DNA of 64,000 nt from Streptococcus sp. Marseille-P6264 (lineage in GTDB: Bacteria > Bacillota > Bacilli > Lactobacillales > Streptococcaceae), in assembly GCF_902460355.1 (NCBI RefSeq), contig NZ_CABPTO010000004.1:62001-126000 (forward strand), given 5' to 3'. Under the pieces are notes generated by a model. That model saw only the letters and a program-made list of their open reading frames with translations, made no database searches and had not been told where the DNA came from. Positions within the stretch are counted from its first letter, which is position 1; every line of letters begins with the position of its first letter. Both the position numbers and the translations under genes were made by a program. This document shows, one piece after another, positions 57,372 through 64,000 of this stretch.

Positions 57372-57392
57372 GATATAGTTTTAAACTATATC
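57372..57392 (-). promoter_or_regulatory. MET-box (MtaR/MetR site)
   Basis: Perfect inverted repeat of GATATAGTTT and AAACTATATC around a central T. It matches the streptococcal MET-box TATAGTTT-N-AAACTATA known from methionine genes. A half-box (GTTGAAACTAT, about 57323-57333) lies nearer the gene. Confidence 0.85.
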
Positions 57393-57413
57393 CCTATTAT
57401 GGACAAAAGAAAA

Positions 57414-57439
57414 GGATTTGAGGTACTTGTCTCAAATCC
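57414..57439. terminator. Terminator downstream of the antitoxin gene
   Basis: GGATTTGAG / CTCAAATCC stem with an 8-base loop; TTTTCTTTTG follows on the minus strand. From here to the antitoxin stop codon (57440-57671) nothing else is seen. With the MET-box this explains the 379-bp gap before metE. Confidence 0.8.
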
Positions 57440-57671
57440 CTTGTGTTGTTTGTTTTTAAGTCACATACTCGTTTGTAGCTTAAAATAGGGTATCGCTAAT
57501 TCTTATAAGCAACTATGCCTTGTTATTAGAAAAGACTATAGCTTGTTTAAATTTTGATTTCTCTTATCGATTTTTAATAAAACGAGCGGAATTTGAGCGA
57601 ATCAATTGGCCACCACTGCTAACTGTATTAAACTTTAAGCATCTTTTCATCTTCTAAGAATTCCAAAACAA

Positions 57672-58757
57672 TCAAGAAACAAAGTAATAATTGGCTTTTA
57701 GTTCTCGGAAACGATCAAAACTGAGAATACCCTCATTTTGTAATCTTCCTAGAACAATACTCGGGTGAATATTTATTTCTTCAGCAAATTGAAGGATATC
57801 TGACTTATTAAAGTTTCCTTTTTCTACAAAAGCCTGATAGTCTTCTGGTCTAATCAAGAGATCTTTTGCAAACTGGTCTGCCTGTTCCTCAGAACGACGG
57901 TATAACTCACTGTTTCCGTCTTCAGATGAAAAATCATTCTGTAGAATGTGCCCAATCTCATGGAAAAGTGAGAACCAGAAAATATCGGATGCCTTGTTTC
58001 GGTCCGTGAGTAAAAGCAAGGCACTACCATTGCTGAATTTTTTTGTAGCACCATTCAAATTAGCATTTGCCAAAGCAGGTAGACCGACTAGAACAACACC
58101 ACAGTCTAGCAAGATATCATACAAGCGTTGAGGAAAGACTTCTGGATCTTGCCTAGTTAACCCTCTCAAAGCAGGCAGATTTTTCTCTAGTTTTCTACGA
58201 TTGAGCTTAGTAGTCGTTTTATCACGCGCCTTTTTAGATGCCAACTCCAGCATGATATTGGAGTTGACTATACTTTTAGGCGTAAACTCACGTGTATTCC
58301 GATAACTCACTAGATGATTGAAAGTTAAGAGGTTTTCTAAACTTGCCACACCTAGGATCTTTCGAAGCTCGACAATCTTTTCTTTCAAAGTATAGCGTTT
58401 GTCTGGAACGTAACCTTCTTCCTTAAAATACTTGAAATCAATCATCTCACAGATTTCTTTCTCGCTACCTTCTTCTAGCTCTCTTTGATCTACAATCTCT
58501 GCCACTTTTACATCGTAAGCATTTTGAAGATTGAGCCAGGTTTGCATAGAAACTCCGCTTAACTTGGCTAACTTATGAGCCGTATCCTTACTAATAGACT
58601 CCTCAGCATTGACTATTTTGCTGACAGTCTTTGCTGACACTCCCAAACGCTCTGCAAATTCTTTTTGCGTTACGTTATAATCTTCAATCAACTCTTCAAC
58701 ATACTGACCTGGATGAAAAGCAATCAGGTCTTTGTATTCAACAATTTTATTACTCAT
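57672..58757 (-). CDS. HigA-like antitoxin fused to ImmA/IrrE peptidase domain
   Basis: A 361-residue two-domain protein. Residues 15-75 are an XRE-type HTH of the HigA family (VTQKEFAERLGVSAKTVSKIVN). The C-terminal part has the zinc peptidase motif HEIGH (266-270) and later EEQADQFAKDLLI, as in ImmA/IrrE proteins. Normal HigA is about 100 residues, so this is a fusion. It overlaps the toxin gene by 8 bp, toxin first. It probably binds the palindrome at 59106-59134 and neutralises the toxin; what the peptidase cuts is unknown. Confidence 0.88.
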   Translation of the reverse strand: MSNKIVEYKDLIAFHPGQYVEELIEDYNVTQKEFAERLGVSAKTVSKIVNAEESISKDTAHKLAKLSGVSMQTWLNLQNAYDVKVAEIVDQRELEEGSEKEICEMIDFKYFKEEGYVPDKRYTLKEKIVELRKILGVASLENLLTFNHLVSYRNTREFTPKSIVNSNIMLELASKKARDKTTTKLNRRKLEKNLPALRGLTRQDPEVFPQRLYDILLDCGVVLVGLPALANANLNGATKKFSNGSALLLLTDRNKASDIFWFSLFHEIGHILQNDFSSEDGNSELYRRSEEQADQFAKDLLIRPEDYQAFVEKGNFNKSDILQFAEEINIHPSIVLGRLQNEGILSFDRFRELKANYYFVS

Positions 58758-59088
58758 AGTGATTGCTGACCTCCTCTATTTTTAGAATTTCGATTTCAAC
58801 GGGACTAGGAAATACCTTTTCTAGATCCTCATCACGAAATTCTACAATCAACCGATAGGAACTCCTTCGACCATCTATATCCAAAGCAAACTGCCCTTGT
58901 CTCTTTCCCTTGAGTTGGTGAAAGTGATATTTAGGAAAAGCGGTCACACTAGCCAAAGAATCCGCTGCTTCCAAAAAGTTGATCAACTGATGCAACTTTA
59001 CCGCAACCTTATCCGAAAAATCCTTTTTCGCCTGCCTCAGCTCTGTGCACTGCTTTTTAACAGTTTTGTTTGTATAGATAAGCTTCAT
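58750..59088 (-). CDS. RelE/HigB-type toxin
   Basis: A 112-residue protein of the plasmid-maintenance killer (HigB/RelE/ParE) superfamily. Residues 60-112 (HQLKGKRQGQFALDIDGRRSSYRLIVEF) form the RelE core, with several basic residues typical of mRNA interferases. It precedes the HTH-peptidase antitoxin, the HigBA order. It has weak ribosome-site spacing (GGGAC) and a self-palindromic operator right upstream. Confidence 0.82.
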   Translation of the reverse strand: MKLIYTNKTVKKQCTELRQAKKDFSDKVAVKLHQLINFLEAADSLASVTAFPKYHFHQLKGKRQGQFALDIDGRRSSYRLIVEFRDEDLEKVFPSPVEIEILKIEEVSNHYE

Positions 59089-59105
59089 AAGTCCCTTTCT
59101 GTTCG

Positions 59106-59137
59106 AATTAAATTACCTATTAGGTAATTTAATTATA
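59106..59137 (-). promoter_or_regulatory. Toxin-antitoxin promoter and 29-bp operator
   Basis: AATTAAATTACCTA and TAGGTAATTTAATT form a perfect inverted repeat around one T (59106-59134). The -10 TATAAT (59132-59137, minus strand) overlaps its edge. Binding of the antitoxin HTH here would repress the pair. Confidence 0.8.
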
Positions 59138-59157
59138 CCATCTTTTAAAAATAAAAA

Positions 59158-59181
59158 CCAGCCAAAGGTTGATTTGGCTGG
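59158..59181 (-). terminator. hsdM terminator
   Basis: 9-bp stem CCAGCCAAA / TTTGGCTGG with a 6-base loop; TTTTTATTTTT follows on the minus strand. It isolates the toxin-antitoxin promoter from the restriction genes. Confidence 0.88.
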
Positions 59182-59219
59182 GATATTAAATCAGGTTGAC
59201 GTATCTAACTACTTTCCCA

Positions 59220-60821
59220 TCACCCTTTGAACTCCTTCAGAAACTGTTTGAGCTCAGCATCGGCTTCTGGTGTGGTTCCGTGGAGTTGGTTCAGCATTTC
59301 AAGTAATGAAGCTGTTTGGCTTTCGATTGCTTTATTTGTCTGGTTAATCTTGCTGACGATGTCTGTCAGCGGTTCAACTTCTTCCTCCTCAAAGGTATCT
59401 ACATAGCGAGGGATATTGAGGTTGTAGTCATTTTCGACGATTTCTTCATAGCTGGCTAGATGGGCAAACTTATCTACATCTTCCCTAGCCTTATAAGTTT
59501 CCAGAATCTTGTCAATATGAGCATCCGTCATGATATTCTGGTTCTTGCCCTTGTCAAACTCCTTGGAAGCATCGATGAAGAAAACATCGCGATCAGTCCG
59601 ATCCTTCATGAGAATGATGACTGTGGTCGGAATGCTGGTATTAAAGAAGATATTGGCTGGAAGACCGATAACCGTGTCAATGGCCCCTTCTTCTAACAAG
59701 GCCTTGCGAATGGTTCCTTCCGCATTTCCTCGGAAAAGAACCCCGTGGGGAAGGACGATGGCCATAACCCCATTATCTTGCTTGAGGTGGTAGTAACCAT
59801 GCAAGAGGAAGGCAAAGTCAGCCTTGGACTGGGGAGCAAGTTTCCCAAAAGGAGAGAAACGAGGATCATTCAGGAAGCCAGAACTTGCGGACCACTTGGC
59901 AGAGTATGGAGGGTTCATGAGAACCCCATCAAAGTTGGTTGGCTCCTGTGTCGGCCAGTCTTCATCCAGTGTATCGGCATTGTGGAGAAATTGATTTTCA
60001 ACTGGAACACCGTGTAGAATCATGTTCATCCGAGCTAAGTTATAAGTCGAAGTATTGAGCTCCTGACCGAAGTAGACAACTGTCTGCGGCTTATGAGAAT
60101 ATTTCTTGGCATTGAGCAAGAGAGAGCCAGAGCCCATAGTCGCATCATAGATGGTAAAACCTTGCTGGTCCTCACGACCTAAAAAGGCAATCTGAGTCAT
60201 GAGTTTGGCAACTGGCTGAGGTGTATAAAACTCACCAGCTTTCTTGCCAGAGTCAGTCGCAAACTGACCGATCAGATACTCATAGGCATCCCCCAGCATA
60301 TCACCAGCATGACCAGCCACATCTAGCACAGCTAACTCTTTCATGACTGCCGCCACCGTTTGGTTTTGCTTTTGCGGAGTTGCCCCTAACTTTTTAGAGT
60401 AGAGGTCGATATCTTCAAAGAGATTTTCATAGAGGTCGTCGCTCTGCTCAATATCTCGAAAGCCCTGCGCCAGATCTTCCAGCTGAAAAGTTCCCTCATT
60501 GACACGTGCTACTAGAGCGGTAAAGGTCAGGTCTGGCTTGATACTATAGTTGAGTTCATCCTTCATGACCGTGAGGAGATCCTCGTGAGTGTCCGCATCC
60601 TCGTAGTAGGAGCGATAGACCTCAAGGGCATCCTCCAGACTATCTGTCCCCTCCTCCATAGTCTCCGCCACGAAAAAGAGCATCTTATCAGACAGATACT
60701 TGTAAAAGACCATGCCCAAAAGATAGGACTTATAGTCATTAGCATCCATCTTAGAGCGGAGAACATCCGCTGAGTTCCACAGGGCTTGGTAAAGCGACTG
60801 GGAAGTTTGTGTTGTTTCCAT
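59220..60821 (-). CDS. hsdM: Type I restriction-modification methyltransferase subunit
   Basis: HsdM, 533 residues, is the N6-adenine methyltransferase subunit that also serves the restriction complex. The N-terminal helical domain is present (LYQALWNSADVLRSKMDANDYKSYLLGMVFYK). The SAM motif is TIYDATMGSGSLLLN and the catalytic motif NPPY is in VLMNPPYSAKW. The start at 60821 (METTQTSQ) is preferred over TTG at 60845. GC content is near that of the chromosome, unlike the two genes upstream. hsdS lies 1.8 kb upstream rather than adjacent. Confidence 0.95.
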   Translation of the reverse strand: METTQTSQSLYQALWNSADVLRSKMDANDYKSYLLGMVFYKYLSDKMLFFVAETMEEGTDSLEDALEVYRSYYEDADTHEDLLTVMKDELNYSIKPDLTFTALVARVNEGTFQLEDLAQGFRDIEQSDDLYENLFEDIDLYSKKLGATPQKQNQTVAAVMKELAVLDVAGHAGDMLGDAYEYLIGQFATDSGKKAGEFYTPQPVAKLMTQIAFLGREDQQGFTIYDATMGSGSLLLNAKKYSHKPQTVVYFGQELNTSTYNLARMNMILHGVPVENQFLHNADTLDEDWPTQEPTNFDGVLMNPPYSAKWSASSGFLNDPRFSPFGKLAPQSKADFAFLLHGYYHLKQDNGVMAIVLPHGVLFRGNAEGTIRKALLEEGAIDTVIGLPANIFFNTSIPTTVIILMKDRTDRDVFFIDASKEFDKGKNQNIMTDAHIDKILETYKAREDVDKFAHLASYEEIVENDYNLNIPRYVDTFEEEEVEPLTDIVSKINQTNKAIESQTASLLEMLNQLHGTTPEADAELKQFLKEFKG

Positions 60822-60866
60822 AGTGTTTCTTTCTAAGTTTTGCAATTAATTTTTTTAAACAAGCAA

Positions 60867-61622
60867 TCATTTATAACAAATCACTTCATTCTCAATCGTT
60901 CGAATCAAATCTAAAGGAATAAAAGAGACTGGAAGTTGATAAACAATATTTTTTCGAGGGTTATAAAATCCAAGATTTTCGATAGAAAGGAAGTCAGGGT
61001 CAAAGGAATGTAAGCCCATGATATAGTATACAAGGACTTGTAGTGTATGGTCTTTATTAGGAGCTGTTTTAGTCACCTTAAAATCCCATAATGTATCCTT
61101 GGTAAGAAAATCTCCATCACCCCTGTCAATCGTATCTGTATAACCCCCAATAAAACAAAAACCATCCTTTATCACAGGACCATAAAGGTCAAAAAAGCAA
61201 AGACTTCGTTCTACCATGATGCGAATATTCTCGATCGTTTCAGAGTCCAGCGATATTTCCTCAAAGGACTTATAATACTTAATCCCTGCACGAAGGACGA
61301 CATCAAAACAAGCCAATCGACAGGCACTATCAATCGATAAATCATCCAATCCTGTCACCAAATCTAATAACGCTTCTGCTAGATCTCCCATACCAATCTT
61401 ACGGGCACCCATGAGAGAAATCTCGAAAGCACTCCTAGCGTCCGAGCCGTTCATAAGCCGAGTCAGATAGTCCACACAAATCCCCACTAGGCTTGGAGAT
61501 ACAGACTCTACAGAATGCAGAACTCTGTGATCTTCGAACTGCTCTACTGAAAATAACTTGATGGGCAGATAACCACCTCGAGGTTGGTTAATTTCTTTTA
61601 TACGTTGTGTTACAGATACCAT
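60867..61622 (-). CDS. RecB/Cas4-like PD-(D/E)XK nuclease-fold protein
   Basis: A 251-residue protein not recognised by name. Its second half carries the motif set of RecB/Cas4-type nucleases: GDGDF (168-172), WDFK with Asp180 and Lys182, and QVLVY (Gln195, Tyr199), in a predicted strand-strand-helix order. The N-terminal half is helical. AAAGGAG lies before ATG. It sits between the HAD gene and hsdM in an AT-rich insert. It could be an accessory nuclease of the island; the function is inference. Confidence 0.6.
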   Translation of the reverse strand: MVSVTQRIKEINQPRGGYLPIKLFSVEQFEDHRVLHSVESVSPSLVGICVDYLTRLMNGSDARSAFEISLMGARKIGMGDLAEALLDLVTGLDDLSIDSACRLACFDVVLRAGIKYYKSFEEISLDSETIENIRIMVERSLCFFDLYGPVIKDGFCFIGGYTDTIDRGDGDFLTKDTLWDFKVTKTAPNKDHTLQVLVYYIMGLHSFDPDFLSIENLGFYNPRKNIVYQLPVSFIPLDLIRTIENEVICYK

Positions 61623-61696
61623 GGTAACTCCTTTAAGTATATAAATATACTAGCATCGATAAATCTTAATCGGTATTCTTTTAATTTAGCAAACAA

Positions 61697-62611
61697 TTAC
61701 CTTAGTTTTGGATTTCTTTTTCGCTTTCTTAAGTTTGCTTCAAGTTTATCAGCATTTTTCTTGTTTTCTAACAATTCATTATAAGCCGTCTTATCAATTA
61801 TCGTCTTGATTAGTTTATCAAGTTCTGTGTTTTCTGAGTAGTCAGCTGGAACAAAATAATCAATACGATTATCCTGAGTCATTTTGTGAACTTTCTTTCT
61901 GTCATTGGTTTTTGGATTGAATACACCGATAGAGTAGCCACCTCTTGTTTTGACTAGCTTCATACATGGAATATCTGTATCACTATCCCCTAAATAGACC
62001 ATATTTCTAAAAGGAACTCGTAAATCACTTTCGGCAACAAAATCATTCACTGCGTCGTCGTTTACATCTAAAATACCTTTAGTAATTCTAAAAAGAAATT
62101 GAGTCTTATTGGTGTAATTCACTACTTGAGCTGGCCAGACCGCAACCCCACTTTCATCACAATAAAAAGAAGTCGCATAAATTTTCTTAAAAGCACCATT
62201 TTTAGCTATTGATGTTCCCTCTATCATTTCTTTCAAACCAGATGAAATGATATAATGCTCAACAATAACCCCCTTTTCCTCACCGTACTTTCGAATACGT
62301 TCAAACCAGCTTTCAACTCCTGGGAATAGTTCCACCACTGATCCAAACTTGGCTAACTCTGTTTTTGTAAATAGGACTTTCCCTGCAGATTCTGTTTTCA
62401 TCGTAAACATATAGGCAAGGTTCTTGTCCATATTATTAGCCTTGGCAAAACCATTGGATTTCTTCCAAAATTCACTGATTTCATACCCAAGCTTCTGTAT
62501 AAATCCTTGAGCTTGCATATCATCAGGAGACAGGGTTTTATCAAAATCATAGCAAATTGCTACTACAGGTTTTTCTTCTTTCTTGAATCTTTCAGATTTT
62601 ACTTTTGACAT
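61697..62611 (-). CDS. HAD family hydrolase in the hsd locus
   Basis: A 304-residue cytosolic HAD phosphatase. Motif I is CYDFDKTLSP (Asp22, Asp24), motif II ISSG at about residue 120, and motif IV LGDSDTDIPCM. The Lys/Arg-rich C-terminal tail (NADKLEANLRKRKRNPKL) may bind nucleic acid. HAD genes of this type are seen inside restriction islands but no role is proven. GAAGGAGTG precedes ATG; it lies 15 bp after hsdS. Confidence 0.8.
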   Translation of the reverse strand: MSKVKSERFKKEEKPVVAICYDFDKTLSPDDMQAQGFIQKLGYEISEFWKKSNGFAKANNMDKNLAYMFTMKTESAGKVLFTKTELAKFGSVVELFPGVESWFERIRKYGEEKGVIVEHYIISSGLKEMIEGTSIAKNGAFKKIYATSFYCDESGVAVWPAQVVNYTNKTQFLFRITKGILDVNDDAVNDFVAESDLRVPFRNMVYLGDSDTDIPCMKLVKTRGGYSIGVFNPKTNDRKKVHKMTQDNRIDYFVPADYSENTELDKLIKTIIDKTAYNELLENKKNADKLEANLRKRKRNPKLR

Positions 62612-62626
62612 CTTCCTGCACTCCTT

Positions 62627-63871
62627 CTATATAAACATATCCTGCAAGAGTTTCTTTTTCAGAGTCTCAAGCTGAGAAATTTTTTCTTGATGAGAGTTGA
62701 TGAGGTTATCGAGGTTAGAGAAATAAGAGCCGATGGCTTGTTGTTCAGCCAGTTCTTTAGGTATTACTAATCTAGTGTTGAAAAAATCAGCTGGTGCAAT
62801 GTTTAATAATCCATGATTTCGCGCTCCCTCAGCAGCACACATTGAAACCTCTCTATGCCACTTATCACTTTCATAATAATGAGTAAGATAGTCCGAATCA
62901 ACATCTACTGCTTTAAAAAGAATATACAAAGTAGATAATACTCCATTCTCATACTTATCAAGACGCTTTATTGCTCCTAAGGGATAACCTGTCGAATAAC
63001 TTTTATTGTATGCGAACTCCCCTTTTTTTATAAGATAATATCCACTTACATCTTTCGAAGCTATCTTTTTCTGAAAGAATTCCTCCTGATCTATCAAACC
63101 GAATTGAGCCGATATCGTTAAGGCTCTTTCTGACACTAAATCATTATTCTTTCGTGTCACACGTTTAGATATATCCTTTAATCTTTTTTCAACCCACTCA
63201 CCTTCAAATCCATCCAAACGAATTTCAGGAACTGTCTGTCCAGCTTTGGGAAACATCTTGGAGAGCATGGTTGCCTTGATAGCTTGGTAGTTGGCAAGAT
63301 TATCCTTGTAGCTAGACAGAAGATCGTCTAGGATACGGAAAAGGGAGCCGATGGCAGATTGTTCTTCCAGACTAGGCAAACTTAATTCAATACTTTTTAC
63401 TATCGCTGCAGAAAGATTACCTTGACCGCCTTGTAGATATTTTTCTAAAATATTATCTTTCTCTTTTTTTAGATAGTTCATAATAAACTCAGAAGAATAT
63501 CCTTGTTTAGGTTTAATGGCAAGTATAGCCTGATTAATCGCTCCATTTATCTCACTTATTGCAACCTCCCCACTTGTTGCACCATACAGAGCATATAAAA
63601 TATCACCTTGTGATACCATTTTTGCCGAAGAGTTTTTCAAAGCTTCATCACTTATAAATAATTCTGTTTGTTTTGATTTAACTTCACCTGACCTAATAAA
63701 AGGTATGTTCCCTTCGTAATAACTCTTGTTGCTTGATTTTGGAGTTCCTCCTGAAAAACTAGTTGTTATATCTCCTATAGTTTTTCTCTCAAGAGAATTA
63801 TCATATCCCTTAAATCTAATCTTTGCTAATGTATTTACTCTTTGCATATAACTATTCTTTCTTATATTCAT
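62627..63871 (-). CDS. hsdS: Type I restriction-modification specificity subunit
   Basis: HsdS, 414 residues, chooses the bipartite DNA target. It has two target-recognition domains, each followed by a conserved helical spacer: EEQSAIGSLFRILDDLLSSY (mid-protein) and EQQAIGSYFSNLDNLINSHQ (C-terminal). FEGEWVEKRLKDI marks the start of the second domain. The recognition domains are AT-rich, the spacers are not. No good ribosome site is seen before either the first Met (63871) or the Met at 63847, so the start is uncertain. Confidence 0.9.
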   Translation of the reverse strand: MNIRKNSYMQRVNTLAKIRFKGYDNSLERKTIGDITTSFSGGTPKSSNKSYYEGNIPFIRSGEVKSKQTELFISDEALKNSSAKMVSQGDILYALYGATSGEVAISEINGAINQAILAIKPKQGYSSEFIMNYLKKEKDNILEKYLQGGQGNLSAAIVKSIELSLPSLEEQSAIGSLFRILDDLLSSYKDNLANYQAIKATMLSKMFPKAGQTVPEIRLDGFEGEWVEKRLKDISKRVTRKNNDLVSERALTISAQFGLIDQEEFFQKKIASKDVSGYYLIKKGEFAYNKSYSTGYPLGAIKRLDKYENGVLSTLYILFKAVDVDSDYLTHYYESDKWHREVSMCAAEGARNHGLLNIAPADFFNTRLVIPKELAEQQAIGSYFSNLDNLINSHQEKISQLETLKKKLLQDMFI

Positions 63872-64000
63872 TTAATAACTTTTTTACAACTTAGACTACT
63901 AGCACTTCTGAATTACATAATATAATTGTCTAAAGAGAAATATATAAACAATTATTTATTTCGTCATTTTTGTTAGTTGTTTATCGTATTATTATTGATG
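63872..64000. other. AT-rich right edge
   Basis: Very AT-rich sequence without a frame or a clear promoter. An hsdR gene would be expected nearby, beyond the window. Confidence 0.4.

Noticed and set aside
57293..57671. T-box or S-box riboswitch before metE
   Set aside because: No T-box sequence (TGGNACCGCG) or SAM-riboswitch stems were seen; the MET-box palindrome explains regulation.
60867..61622. Calling the nuclease-fold gene cas4
   Set aside because: Motif order fits the RecB/Cas4 group, but the cysteine cluster of Cas4 is not seen and there is no CRISPR context.

Overview
The window looks like chromosome of an oral Streptococcus of the sanguinis/gordonii/cristatus type. The evidence is moderate GC, strong -10/-35 boxes and AAGGAGG ribosome sites, a CIRCE-controlled hrcA-grpE-dnaK-dnaJ block, rpoY-rnjA, a streptococcal MET-box in front of metE, a BgaC-type beta-galactosidase and a complete histidine-utilisation cluster. 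The species call is inference. No tRNA, rRNA, CRISPR array or prophage was recognised.

Layout. 0.5-8.8 kb: glmS, a yjdF gene with a riboswitch-like leader, rpsO, an aldo/keto reductase, a BaiN-type flavoprotein, DUF1697 and Nudix genes, a TipAS-type MerR regulator and a lipoprotein. 8.9-14.8 kb: azlCD and the tRNA t6A genes tsaB-rimI-tsaD on the minus strand, then rpoY-rnjA on the plus strand and a GNAT gene. 14.8-20.3 kb: the heat-shock block, with two gene-free spacers of about 340 bp rich in inverted repeats. 20.3-22.5 kb: a three-gene operon of a WYL regulator, a GyrI-like protein and a ClbS/DfsB-like protein, which may detoxify alkylating or cyclopropane compounds. 22.5-27.7 kb: mscS, sstT and a GT2-GtrA / phosphodiester glycosidase / membrane protein cassette.

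27.8-42.5 kb: the hut cluster. hutI is divergent from hutU-ftcD-fchA-fhs-hutD-permease-hutH, followed by hutG with its own promoter and a 1009-residue SARP/AAA/TPR regulator. Formiminoglutamate can leave by two routes: HutG (formamide), or FtcD/FchA/Fhs, which passes the carbon to tetrahydrofolate and can recover ATP.

42.8-54 kb: a CcpA-box-controlled lactose-family PTS with bgaC and an aldo/keto reductase, a divergent ROK regulator and a TIM-barrel gene. An 890-bp stretch of decayed DNA follows (an IS3-family transposase tail and a stop-containing copy of the 27.3-kb membrane gene), then an alpha-galactosidase and its AraC regulator without a transporter. 54-57.3 kb: metE and metF.

57.6-64 kb: a defence-type island. 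It holds a RelE/HigB-like toxin with an antitoxin fused to an HEXXH peptidase, then type I restriction-modification genes in the unusual order hsdS - HAD phosphatase - RecB/Cas4-like nuclease - hsdM; hsdR is not in the window. This island and the WYL/GyrI/ClbS operon are the best candidates for less-described biology. A 175-bp intergenic repeat with terminal inverted repeats occurs three times, each time just beyond the 3' end of a gene.
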